Source: an uncultured Lachnospiraceae bacterium
GTDB taxonomy: Bacteria; Bacillota; Clostridia; Lachnospirales; Lachnospiraceae
NCBI GenBank assembly: GCA_947630595.1
Contig: CANRIG010000021.1
Span: forward strand, 1 to 44,583
Direction: 5' to 3'
Length of the DNA: 44,583 bases
The notes below the pieces were generated by a model. That model saw only the letters and a list, made by a program, of their open reading frames with translations. It did not search any database and had not been told where the DNA came from. The position numbers were made by a program, and so were the translations under genes. Below are positions 16,969 to 25,104 of the stretch, in pieces. Numbering within the stretch: the first letter of the stretch is position 1; each line of letters begins with the position of its first letter.

Positions 16969-18390
16969 CTAATACGCCCAGATTTCCTTCTCCGCGGTCT
17001 TATATTCCAGCCAGAATTTCTGCCCCTCCTCGGAAGACAGGTCATCCCAGTCCTCAGCATACTGCCGCAGCAGCCTATGCAGACGCTCGACAATCGGCTG
17101 CGACTCCTCGCACCAGAACAGATCGTGCATTTCCAGCGGATCCTCACTGATCTTAAACAGCTGCTTTCTGCGCATATCGCCGCATTTATACTCGATCAGC
17201 TTGTACTCGTAGTCTTTAATGCTGCGAACCTTGTCGCCGAACACGGAGAACAGGTACTCCCGCGTATGCGCGCTGCTGTCGCAAATCATCTTCCTGAAGC
17301 TGACGCCCTCCACCGTCTCCGGTATCGGGATATCATTTAAATCGCACAGGGTCGGAAAGATGTCAAACAGATAGATATACCCGTCCCTGGTCTCGTTTTC
17401 CGGTATTCCGGGACCGCTGATGATAAACGGCACTTTGATGCTGTGCTCGTAGGTACTCTGCTTGCCGAGAAGCCCGTGCTCGCCGACTGCCAGCCCGTTG
17501 TCCGCGGAAAACAGGATAATCGTATCGTCATACATACCGGTCTTCTTCAGGGTCTCAATAATCTTGCCGACCGTATGATCAAGATGACTGATCATCGCAT
17601 AGTAATCACGGATCTGAATCTTCACATCATGCTCGTCGCGCGGATGCGGCAGCAGCGCCTCGTCGCGGACATTTTTGATTCCGAAATCGAACGGGTGCTC
17701 CCGGTAAAAGTTTGCCGGCAGCGAAATTTCATCCAGATCATACATGTCCACAAATTCCTGCGGCATGCTTCGGGGATCATGCGGCGCCATATACGCCACA
17801 TACATATAAAACGGCTTGTCGCTGTCATAGCCCTCCAGGTATCTGCACGCGGCATCCGCAAACAGATCTGTCGAATGTGTGCCGCCGTTTACATGGTCAT
17901 AAATCCGGTCCACCACAACATTGTCAAAGGCAGGGTTCATGACGTCGTGGAAACGGTTCGCATACTGCCCGCTCTCATCAAAATGATACACCGGTACTTT
18001 CCAGTGATCATACATGCCGCCGAAGAAAATCTCCGCGCCGTCGTTGAAGCTGCGTGCATAGGAACGCGTACAGTTGTGCCATTTTCCGGTTCCAAAGCAG
18101 TTGTACCCGTTCTGCAGAAGCGTCTCTCCCAGCAAAGCGTGTTCCTCCGGTATCATCTCCCCGAAATGGTTCAGGTGAAACAGGCTGCGGCCTGTATTCA
18201 GCATCGCTCTGCTCGGCATGCACACCGCCGCAAAGGAGCCGCCCGGTATATGTGCGTTGGTGAAACTCGTACCGCTTTTCGCAAGCTCGTCCAGATTCGG
18301 CGTTTTGATCTCCGGGTTCCCCAAAGCGCCGATTGTGCTGTATTTCATATCATCAGCGAATAAAAACAGAATGTTTTTTTTCTTTTCCAT
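16969..18390 (-). CDS. Cytoplasmic Cys-type formylglycine sulfatase
   Basis: 473-aa arylsulfatase-superfamily (S1) hydrolase. Visible active-site elements are the metal ligands Asp13-Asp14 in FLFADDMKY, the modification motif Cys57-Met-Pro-Ser-Arg61, GKWHN (Lys103, His105), MAPHDPR (His204), SADNG (Asp297-Asn298) and Lys310. The protein begins MEKKKNILFLFADDM, i.e. the catalytic fold starts at residue 6 and no signal peptide exists, so it acts in the cytoplasm on an imported sulfate ester. The substrate is unknown; the ABC importer suggests a small organosulfate. The start lacks a strong Shine-Dalgarno site and lies 14 bp after the ATPase gene, so coupled translation is likely. Confidence 0.92.
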   Translation of the reverse strand: MEKKKNILFLFADDMKYSTIGALGNPEIKTPNLDELAKSGTSFTNAHIPGGSFAAVCMPSRAMLNTGRSLFHLNHFGEMIPEEHALLGETLLQNGYNCFGTGKWHNCTRSYARSFNDGAEIFFGGMYDHWKVPVYHFDESGQYANRFHDVMNPAFDNVVVDRIYDHVNGGTHSTDLFADAACRYLEGYDSDKPFYMYVAYMAPHDPRSMPQEFVDMYDLDEISLPANFYREHPFDFGIKNVRDEALLPHPRDEHDVKIQIRDYYAMISHLDHTVGKIIETLKKTGMYDDTIILFSADNGLAVGEHGLLGKQSTYEHSIKVPFIISGPGIPENETRDGYIYLFDIFPTLCDLNDIPIPETVEGVSFRKMICDSSAHTREYLFSVFGDKVRSIKDYEYKLIEYKCGDMRRKQLFKISEDPLEMHDLFWCEESQPIVERLHRLLRQYAEDWDDLSSEEGQKFWLEYKTAEKEIWAY

Positions 18391-18404
18391 TTTTTACCAG
18401 TCCT

Positions 18405-19148
18405 TTACCACCATTTTATTAGTTCTGTTACTCGTTCCCGAATCTCCACAAATTCAGGCGCAGAAACCTTCCGCGGGCGCGGCAGCGGATTCTCGATGGA
18501 CTCCTTGACCTTGGTCGGCTTGTTCGTCAGCACCAGAATCCGGTTGCTCAGGTATACGGCCTCCTCAATATTGTGCGTGATGAAAATGACCGTCGTGCCC
18601 GTCTTCCTCCAGAGGTTGATCAGCTCATCCTCCAGATGATATTTCAGCTGCAGATCCAGCTGCCCATAGGGCTCGTCCATCAACAGAAGCTGCGGCTCCA
18701 CCGCAAAGGCACGCGCGATCACCACGCGCTGCAGCATGCTTGCCGAGAGCTGCCGCGGATAGTAATTGCGGTATTTCGTGAGGCCGACCATCTCCATCAC
18801 ATTTTCCACGCGCTCCCGCATAAGCGCTTCGCCGCAGTGCTTGATTTTCAGGCCATAACGGATATTTTCCTCCACGGTCAGCCAGCTCATGGTCGAATAT
18901 TCCTGAAAAATATAGGCGATGTCGTCCCGCTTCAGATCAATCGGCTTGCCGTTCATCGTGATCGAACCGCTGTCGATGTCGTACAGCTTGCAAAGGCTGT
19001 TCAGAAACGTCGTCTTGCCGCAGCCGGTCGGGCCTACAATGCAGAGAAATTCTCCCTTTTTCACCTCAAACGAAATGTCGTCGAGAACCAGCAGGTCTCC
19101 AAAACTCTTCGTCAGGTGCTCCACTTTTACCTTGATTTCTTCACTCAT
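18405..19148 (-). CDS. ABC importer ATPase A (NitT/TauT family) with degenerate signature motif
   Basis: 247-aa ATP-binding subunit of the nitrate/sulfonate/taurine type. Walker A GPTGCGKT (39-46), Q-loop Gln82, Walker B LLLMDE (154-159) and H-loop His192 (ITHNIEEA) are intact. The ABC signature, normally LSGGM/LSGGQ, reads LSASM (134-138), losing both glycines. TAAGGAGAGG supports ATG 19148, 9 bp after ATPase B. Together with the opposite defect in ATPase B this argues for an obligate heterodimer. The C-terminal region (PLPRPRKVSAPEF) matches that of ATPase B (NLPRPRNYVAPEF), so they are duplicates that diverged. Confidence 0.9.
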   Translation of the reverse strand: MSEEIKVKVEHLTKSFGDLLVLDDISFEVKKGEFLCIVGPTGCGKTTFLNSLCKLYDIDSGSITMNGKPIDLKRDDIAYIFQEYSTMSWLTVEENIRYGLKIKHCGEALMRERVENVMEMVGLTKYRNYYPRQLSASMLQRVVIARAFAVEPQLLLMDEPYGQLDLQLKYHLEDELINLWRKTGTTVIFITHNIEEAVYLSNRILVLTNKPTKVKESIENPLPRPRKVSAPEFVEIRERVTELIKWW

Positions 19149-19157
19149 AGCCTCTCC

Positions 19158-19928
19158 TTACCCGATCGTATCGTCCATATCTTTTGTGATCTGTTCGCGC
19201 AGCTCCAGAAATTCCGGTGCCACGTAATTCCGCGGTCTCGGCAGATTGACAAGATATTCCCGATGCACGGAGGTCGGGCAGTTATGCAGGAGGATGATCC
19301 GGTCCGCCAGATAGATTGCTTCTTCCGCGTTATTCGTCACAAAAACAACCGTCCGCTTCTCGGAAGCGCTGATCCGGTCCACTTCTTCCTCCATCAGATA
19401 CCGGGTCTGCGCGTCCAGATGACCGAAAGGCTCGTCCATGCAGATGATATCCGGCTCGTTGCAGTACGCCCGGGCGATGCCGACCCTCTGCTGCATACCG
19501 CCGGAGAGTTTGACCGGGAAATGCTTTTCAAAACCGGTCAGTCCGACCAGATCAATATAATACTGCGCCTTTTTGCGGCGCTCCGCCTTTTTCACTCCGC
19601 GCACGCAGGGCCCAAATTCCACATTTTTCATTACGTTGTACCACATGAAAAGGTTCGTTGTCTGGTACACCATCCCTCTGGAAGGAGATGGTCCGACTAC
19701 CTTCTCCCCGTTCACAACGACCTCGCCTCCGGTCGGCAGCTCCAAACCGGCGATCAGATTGAGCACGGTCGTCTTGCCGCACTGACCGGGCCCGAAAAGC
19801 ACTACAAATTCATTCTCATACACATTAAAGTTCAGGTGATCAACGACCAGATGGTCGCCTTCTCTATTGTAAAAGGTCTTTGAAACGTCTCTGACCTCAA
19901 TCACTGTTTTTTTCTTCTCCATTGTCAT
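19158..19928 (-). CDS. ABC importer ATPase B (NitT/TauT family) lacking the H-loop histidine
   Basis: 256-aa ATP-binding subunit. Walker A GPGQCGKT (46-53), Q-loop Gln89, canonical signature LSGGMQQR (141-148) and Walker B with catalytic Glu166 (CMDEP) are intact. The switch position that should be His reads VTNNAEEA (Asn199). Start is set at ATG 19928, which overlaps the permease stop as ATGA with GAGG 5 nt upstream; ATG 19922 is an alternative and a longer frame exists. In a heterodimer with ATPase A, this subunit's signature would complete ATPase A's intact site, leaving the other site doubly defective. Confidence 0.9.
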   Translation of the reverse strand: MTMEKKKTVIEVRDVSKTFYNREGDHLVVDHLNFNVYENEFVVLFGPGQCGKTTVLNLIAGLELPTGGEVVVNGEKVVGPSPSRGMVYQTTNLFMWYNVMKNVEFGPCVRGVKKAERRKKAQYYIDLVGLTGFEKHFPVKLSGGMQQRVGIARAYCNEPDIICMDEPFGHLDAQTRYLMEEEVDRISASEKRTVVFVTNNAEEAIYLADRIILLHNCPTSVHREYLVNLPRPRNYVAPEFLELREQITKDMDDTIG

Positions 19929-20707
19929 GACCCCCTCACTCTCCATCTGCACAGGACGCGTTCAAGAAGACGCATCAACGAGGCGAGCGCCAGTCCGGTC
20001 ACCGCAATCGCGATAATCCCGGCGAGAATCTGCGGCATATCCGCGTTCTGCTGTCCGGCTGTGATGATCCAGCCCACACCCTCCGTAGCTGACACCATCT
20101 CCGCCGCCAGCACCGCCATCCAAGATGTGGACAGACCGACCTGAAGACCGGAAAAGATGTAGGGGACGCAGGAGGGAATGACGATCTTAAAAAAGGCCTG
20201 CACCTTGTTCGCACCCAGCATATAGGCGGCGTTCAGAATATTCTCATCCACCTGTCGGGAACCGGAAAAGGTGTTGACGACGATATTGACAAAACCGCCG
20301 ATAAAGATGATAAAAATTTTTGCGGTCTCGCCAATGCCGAACCATACGATTGCCATCGGAATCCAGGCGACGCCGGGAATCGGGCGCACCAGCTCAAACA
20401 AAGGCCGCACAATCGCCCGGATCAGATCGGAACGCCCCATCGCAATGCCGATCACAATACCGCTGGCCGCGGAGAGGCCGAAACCGATCAGCACGCGCCG
20501 CAGGCTCACCAGCAGATGCATCGGGAGCGTATATTTCCGCCCCACCGTATTCGTGCACATAGTGACAAACCGCACCGCCACCGCCCACGGCGAAGGCAGG
20601 AGGTTGCCGACGCTGGTAAAACTGACGCCCAACTGCCAGATCAGAAGTATCGCGGCAAATCCGGCCAGAGAGAGCAGGAAGTTCTTTATGGAAGCAGCCA
20701 CCTTCAT
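19925..20707 (-). CDS. ABC importer permease A (NitT/TauT family)
   Basis: 260-aa inner-membrane permease with about six transmembrane helices and the EAA coupling loop AAYMLGANKVQAFFKIVIP, which contacts the ATPases. AGGAGG 8 nt upstream fixes ATG 20707; the open frame extends seven codons further to a TTG that is not used. One base separates it from the stop of permease B. Two different permeases and two different ATPases in one operon suggest a hetero-tetrameric transporter core instead of the homodimers of TauABC or SsuABC. Confidence 0.9.
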   Translation of the reverse strand: MKVAASIKNFLLSLAGFAAILLIWQLGVSFTSVGNLLPSPWAVAVRFVTMCTNTVGRKYTLPMHLLVSLRRVLIGFGLSAASGIVIGIAMGRSDLIRAIVRPLFELVRPIPGVAWIPMAIVWFGIGETAKIFIIFIGGFVNIVVNTFSGSRQVDENILNAAYMLGANKVQAFFKIVIPSCVPYIFSGLQVGLSTSWMAVLAAEMVSATEGVGWIITAGQQNADMPQILAGIIAIAVTGLALASLMRLLERVLCRWRVRGS

Positions 20708-20708
20708 C

Positions 20709-21494
20709 CTATTTTCCTCCTCTGACAAATTTTATTTCGATCAGATCAAAGACCAGCGAAATCACGATGCCGATAAACCCCAGCGTCAACAGCCCGACGA
20801 TGATGATATCCGCCCGCAGCAGATTTCTGGCTGTGGAAATCATGTATCCGATTCCTCTGGTCGCGCCCATCAGTTCCGCCGCCACGAGACCCATCCACGA
20901 GACGCCCATGGCCACGCGCAGGCCCGCGAAAATCATCGGCAGCGCTGACGGAATCGCCACGGTAAACAACTGCTGCAGGTTCGACGCGCCGAAAGTCCTG
21001 GCCACCCACAGATGAATCTGGCTGGTCTGCTTGATGCCGGAATAGGAGTTGACAATGGACGGGATGACTGTGGAGAAAAAGATGATACAGGCCTTGGACT
21101 CGATACCGATGCCGAACAGGGTAATCATCACCGGAATCAGGGCAATCGGCGGAATCGGTTTCAGGAAGTCAAAGACGGGCCGCACGATTTTTTCCACCCA
21201 GGAGACCCAGCCCATGGCTATGCCAAGCGGTACCCCGATCACCACGCCCATCAGATATCCGGCCATCGCGATTTTGAAGCTCTCCCAGATATGCTGCGGC
21301 AGCGTCGCGCCATCGGGAACTCTGGAGGATAATTTCGTCACAAAGCTCTGAAAAACCGTAATCGGATCCGGCAGAGAATAGGCCGGCGCCAGCCGCAAAA
21401 CCGCGGTACACACGTACCACACGGCCAGAAAGACAAGAATGGAGAGCAGAGAAACAATTCTCAGCCTGAACTGTCTTTTTTTGTATGTACTCAT
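20709..21494 (-). CDS. ABC importer permease B (NitT/TauT family)
   Basis: 261-aa paralogue of permease A with the same layout: an N-terminal helix, the IGVPLGIAMGWV and KPIPPIALIPVMITLFGIG blocks typical of the BPD_transp_1 domain, and an EAA loop in VARTFGASNLQQLFTVAIP. AAGGAG precedes ATG 21494. It follows the substrate-binding protein gene after a 116-bp gap containing a terminator-like hairpin, so it and downstream genes are probably made at lower levels than the binding protein. Confidence 0.9.
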   Translation of the reverse strand: MSTYKKRQFRLRIVSLLSILVFLAVWYVCTAVLRLAPAYSLPDPITVFQSFVTKLSSRVPDGATLPQHIWESFKIAMAGYLMGVVIGVPLGIAMGWVSWVEKIVRPVFDFLKPIPPIALIPVMITLFGIGIESKACIIFFSTVIPSIVNSYSGIKQTSQIHLWVARTFGASNLQQLFTVAIPSALPMIFAGLRVAMGVSWMGLVAAELMGATRGIGYMISTARNLLRADIIIVGLLTLGFIGIVISLVFDLIEIKFVRGGK

Positions 21495-21515
21495 TTATTA
21501 TGTACTCCTTCGCTA

Positions 21516-21588
21516 AAAACCGGCCGGTGAACCGGGCTTTTACAAATTCCGGGCAAATATCCCCAAAGGGCAAAATCCGTTCACCGGC
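21516..21588 (-). terminator. Attenuator-like hairpin between the binding-protein and permease genes
   Basis: On the minus strand GCCGGTGAAC (21579-21588) pairs with GTTCACCGGC (21523-21532), a 10-bp perfect stem. It is followed by CGG and TTTTT. The intervening 46 nt can form smaller stems. This is a plausible partial terminator that sets a high ratio of binding protein to membrane components. Confidence 0.7.
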
Positions 21589-21610
21589 AGTATCGGCCTT
21601 TGGGCCGGCT

Positions 21611-22615
21611 TTATTTTCCAAGCGCAGCCAGCGCGTCGTCCAGAACGTCGTTCGCACAGTTGGCTGTGATCGTCTCCACCTTGTCAGCCTCGATCAGATC
21701 CTGCGTCACATAATACTCGCCATACGCTGTCGCAAATTCGGTCAGATCCATCGCTGCCGCCTCTTCAAATGACGTGAACGGTTTCGCATTGCACTCCTTG
21801 CGGATGTCATCCTCAGTCTTTTCTTTCGCGTTGTCCGCATACCAGTTCATGACGGTCTCATACTGGATTTCCGGATCCGTCATGTCGTCCGTCGCCGTGC
21901 AGAGCATCTCGACAAATTTCACGACCTGATCATACTTATTATTATAAGCGTCCGCAGTACACACGGTAGCTTCCATCAGATTTCCGTTTACGCTGTCAAA
22001 GCTCGCAATAAATTCCGTGTCGTCGCTGACTTCATAGCAGTACGGGGATGTAATCACGGCATAATCGCTCTCGCCCGCCTCCCAGCTTGCGAAGCAGTTG
22101 TCGAAGCTCTGGCTGATAATATTGACGTCGGAAACGGACAGTCCCATCTGCTCCAGCCAAAGAACCAGCATATAATGTCCGGTAGTGCCGTAGTTGGTCA
22201 GAATGGTCTTTCCCTTTACGACCTCTGCCATCGCGTCGAAATCGCCCAGCACATCGAGGATCGGATCGCCCTTTCTGGCTGCCACGCCGTCGTCGCCGGT
22301 GCCGTCGCACTGGTGCGCAATCAGCTTGCAGTCATAGTTTGCAACCGCATAGATAAATGCTCCGCCCGTGATGGCGATATCCCACTCGCTGATCGCTTCA
22401 TTGATCGCCGGCCCTCCGTCGAACACTTCAATCTCGATCGGGCAGTCGAACGTTTCCGGCATGTTTTCGGAAAGGATTCTCCCAATCGGGGAACTGCAGT
22501 ACTGGCTCTGCACCGCGATTACCAATGGCTCCGTTTCCTCCGCATGGACACACACTCCGCCTGCAGTGCTCAATCCGAGTACGAGACTAAAAATTAACGC
22601 TAATTTTCTTTTCAT
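21611..22615 (-). CDS. ABC transporter substrate-binding protein (NitT/TauT-like, secreted type)
   Basis: 334-aa periplasmic-binding-protein-fold protein (NMT1/SsuA-like). The real start is ATG 22615 (MKRKLALIFSLVLGL...), with GGAGAAGG before it. A hydrophobic signal segment ends in CVHAEE. Cys22 is not in a lipobox (GGVC, with Val at -1), so a type I cleavage after VHA looks more likely than lipidation. Ligand identity is unknown; the mature part is acidic, with few homology landmarks I can name (AVQSQYCSSPIG, NYGTTGHYMLVLWLEQMG). First gene of the nine-gene operon. Confidence 0.85.
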   Translation of the reverse strand: MKRKLALIFSLVLGLSTAGGVCVHAEETEPLVIAVQSQYCSSPIGRILSENMPETFDCPIEIEVFDGGPAINEAISEWDIAITGGAFIYAVANYDCKLIAHQCDGTGDDGVAARKGDPILDVLGDFDAMAEVVKGKTILTNYGTTGHYMLVLWLEQMGLSVSDVNIISQSFDNCFASWEAGESDYAVITSPYCYEVSDDTEFIASFDSVNGNLMEATVCTADAYNNKYDQVVKFVEMLCTATDDMTDPEIQYETVMNWYADNAKEKTEDDIRKECNAKPFTSFEEAAAMDLTEFATAYGEYYVTQDLIEADKVETITANCANDVLDDALAALGK

Positions 22616-22997
22616 TTTCCTTCTCCTTTTCTGATTTTTGAATGCTTTGGTCCACTGGTTACTATCTTTTACATGCAAACCGGCAATCATCCCCCAATGC
22701 TGTTTTGCGTAAACAATCCCAAATACTGTGCCAGCCTTTGCCGTGCATGTGAAAAGCGTGCTTGAAATTTTTGCTGTTTTGTTATAAAATTAACACTATA
22801 CGGCATTTACCCAGATTATTTTTCTTACAATTTTCATTTTAATTGATTAAAGTCTATCATATTTTTTCATATAAGTAAATTATATTTTATTTATGGGATT
22901 CATAACAAATTTATTATGACAGATGCACGGAAATTCAGAAGATTTTTTTGTCGCCGCCGGCGATAATTTTACAGAGGATGTGGGGTGATCTGAGACA
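22616..22997. promoter_or_regulatory. AT-rich divergent control region of the sulfur operon and lysR
   Basis: 382 bp without a gene. A perfect palindrome TCATAA-N8-TTATGA lies at 22900-22919, a candidate LysR-type site. It covers a putative operon -35 (TTGTTA, 22903-22908 on the minus strand), which is 18 bp from TATAAT (22879-22884). This promoter would give a leader of about 260 nt. A second -10-like TATAGT occurs closer to the gene, near 22796, without a good -35. I see no recognisable riboswitch in the leader. Confidence 0.55.
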
Positions 22998-23894
22998 ATG
23001 ACAATCAGAAATATGCAGATATTTGTAGCGGTCTGCCAGGAGGGTTCCGTCACAAAGGCAGCTGAAAAACTGTTTCTGGCGCAGCCGGCAGTCAGTCTGG
23101 CGGTCAAAGAACTGGAAAAAGAGTGCGGGCAGCCTCTCTTTGAACGTTTCGCGAGGAAACTGCACATCACTCCTTTCGGAAAAGAAATTTACGACTATTC
23201 CCAGCGGATTTTATCTATCTACACAGAGATGGAAGCTGCCGTGACCGAGCTGGATTTTACGAATACGCTCCGCGTCGGCACCGGAACCTTCCTCGGAAAA
23301 ATGATTTTTCCGCAGTATGTGCGCAGGTTTCAGGACGAAAATCCCGGCACCTCTGTACGGCTGTTCATAGACCGCACGGAAAACAATGCCGGCAGCCTGC
23401 TGGAGAACAAGGTTGATTTCGTAATCATGGAGACCTTTCCCAACCTGCCCAATGTCTGCATAAAGGTGCTGCAGACCGCACCAATCGTAGCACTGTGCAA
23501 CATCCGCCATCCGCTGGCCCGGCAGGAACACGTGACGCCGCAGGACATCGTCCGCTATCCGCTTCTGCTGCGCGAGAGCACCAGCCATATCCATAACGAT
23601 GTCAGACACTATTTTGATGAGCACGGAATCCTTATTCACCCGTACTGGGAGAGCATCAGCGTGTCGGCGCTGTTAAACGCAGTGCGCGAAAATCTGGGCG
23701 TGGCCTTCCTCTCCACCAGCAATCTGCGCGAGGTCGATCTGCAGGAAATCAAAATCATCCCTCTGCCGGATCTGCACGCGCAGCGGCTTGTGAGCCTTTA
23801 CTACCATAAAGACAAAAAAATCACACCGCTGATGCGCCGGTTTATCGACGGCTTTGAACAGTTCCTGCGGGAAGAAACTCTGGTTGACTTTTAA
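22998..23894 (+). CDS. LysR-family transcriptional regulator
   Basis: 298-aa LTTR with a typical N-terminal winged helix-turn-helix (1-60; TKAAEKLFLAQPAVSLAVKELEKECG) and a two-lobed effector-binding domain (about 90-295). It is divergent from the ABC/sulfatase operon and separated from it by the palindrome-bearing control region, the classic arrangement for a LysR activator of the neighbouring operon. By analogy with CysB/Cbl-type regulators it could sense sulfur status or the imported organosulfate; this is inference from context, because the effector domain alone does not tell. Confidence 0.9.
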   Translation: MTIRNMQIFVAVCQEGSVTKAAEKLFLAQPAVSLAVKELEKECGQPLFERFARKLHITPFGKEIYDYSQRILSIYTEMEAAVTELDFTNTLRVGTGTFLGKMIFPQYVRRFQDENPGTSVRLFIDRTENNAGSLLENKVDFVIMETFPNLPNVCIKVLQTAPIVALCNIRHPLARQEHVTPQDIVRYPLLLRESTSHIHNDVRHYFDEHGILIHPYWESISVSALLNAVRENLGVAFLSTSNLREVDLQEIKIIPLPDLHAQRLVSLYYHKDKKITPLMRRFIDGFEQFLREETLVDF

Positions 23895-23946
23895 AAATAC
23901 AGTTTTACCGCATCTTTTAAACACTCCCGGCAAAGAAATCGCCTTG

Positions 23947-23977
23947 TCGGAACAGTGATGCTCTCGCGCCTGTCCGA
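23947..23977. terminator. Hairpin between convergent lysR and nfo
   Basis: TCGG-a-ACAG pairs with CTGTCCGA around a 14-nt loop. There is no strong T-run on either side, so it is at best a weak bidirectional terminator. Confidence 0.35.
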
Positions 23978-23991
23978 TATAGGAGAAATTT

Positions 23992-24819
23992 TCAGGCCTC
24001 TTTCCGCAGCAGCGCGATCTCGGCGGCGTAGCCCGGCAGCTCGTTCGGCGTCTCCAAGCAGAACGGCAGTCCGGCCAGACGCGGATGATGCACCACCCGG
24101 TGCAGCGCCTCCGCGCCGAGAAAGCCCTCGCCGATTTTTTCGTGGCGGTCTTTGTGGCTGCCAAACGGGTTTTTGGTGTCGTTGACGTGCACGGCGCGCA
24201 GGCGGGAAAGCCCGATCACGCGGTCAAACTCATCGAGCACGCCGTCCAGGTCTTCGCGGATATCGTAACCGGCATCGTACACGTGGCAGGTATCCAGGCA
24301 GACGCCCATCTTCTCTTTCAGTTCCACGCGCTCCAAAATCGCCGCCAGCTCCTCAAAGCGGCCGCCGACCTCTGAGCCCTTGCCGGCCATGGTTTCCAGC
24401 AGTACCGTCGTCTGCTGCTCCGGCCGCAGCAGCTCGTTGAGCTGCGCCGTAATCAGCTCGATGCCCTTCTCCACACCCTGTCCGACATGGCTGCCGGGAT
24501 GAAAATTGTAGAGGTTGCCCGGCAGGCAGTCCAGCCGCCGCAGGTCGTCCTGCATGGTCTGCTGCGCAAATTCCCGCACGTGCTCGTCCGCCGAGCAGGC
24601 GTTGAGCGTATACGGGGCGTGCGCCACGATCACGCCGATCCCGTGCTCCGCCGCGTAGGCCCGATACGCCTCTACATCCGCCATATCCAGCTCCTTTGCC
24701 CTGCTGCCCCGCGGGTTTCTCGTAAAAAACTGAAAGGTATCGGCCCCGATCGAGACCGCCGTCTTTCCCATGTGCAGAAAGCCCTTTGAGGAAGATAGAT
24801 GGCATCCTATATGTATCAT
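23992..24819 (-). CDS. nfo: Deoxyribonuclease IV (AP endonuclease)
   Basis: 275-aa endonuclease IV, a three-zinc TIM-barrel enzyme that cuts 5' to abasic sites in base-excision repair. It starts [14 protein letters not shown] and has [67 protein letters not shown] and the C-terminal LETPNE metal ligands, all in family order. GGGAGA precedes the ATG. It lies upstream of no other minus-strand gene; the following YhaN/YhaO genes, also linked to DNA metabolism, are separated by about 285 bp. Confidence 0.96.
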   Translation of the reverse strand: MIHIGCHLSSSKGFLHMGKTAVSIGADTFQFFTRNPRGSRAKELDMADVEAYRAYAAEHGIGVIVAHAPYTLNACSADEHVREFAQQTMQDDLRRLDCLPGNLYNFHPGSHVGQGVEKGIELITAQLNELLRPEQQTTVLLETMAGKGSEVGGRFEELAAILERVELKEKMGVCLDTCHVYDAGYDIREDLDGVLDEFDRVIGLSRLRAVHVNDTKNPFGSHKDRHEKIGEGFLGAEALHRVVHHPRLAGLPFCLETPNELPGYAAEIALLRKEA

Positions 24820-24857
24820 ATGTTTTTCTCCCGTTTCTCCTGTTGTATCTTTATTAT

Positions 24858-24900
24858 AGCTCTATGGTATCTATATACTTTTACAGCAGCTCTATGGTAT
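24858..24900. repeat. Pair of 13-bp direct repeats upstream of nfo
   Basis: AGCTCTATGGTAT occurs at 24858-24870 and 24888-24900 (30-bp period), 40-80 bp upstream of the nfo start. The first copy overlaps a minus-strand TATAAT (24852-24857 region). A regulator site is possible. The remainder of the 24820-25104 gap shows only a small TTGCTTT/AAAGCAA hairpin. Confidence 0.45.
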
Positions 24901-25104
24901 TTTTACTGTATCCCTGTCAAGTTTCTGTCCAGGATCATCAATTGCTTTCTGAAAGCAAAACATCATGCCGGTAATGTCCCGCCTGCCGGGCAGGATTTCG
25001 GGACGCAAAGCGCAGGACAGTCTGTATGGCATTTTGGAATCCAATGTCATGGCATTGAATTTCTTTTACGATAAAATCCTCCAAAATTTGGCTCAGCGTC
25101 AGCT

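Noticed and set aside
14631-23894. Mobile element or genomic island carrying the sulfur operon
   Set aside because: No integrase, transposase, tRNA target or flanking direct repeat was visible; horizontal origin cannot be supported from this window.
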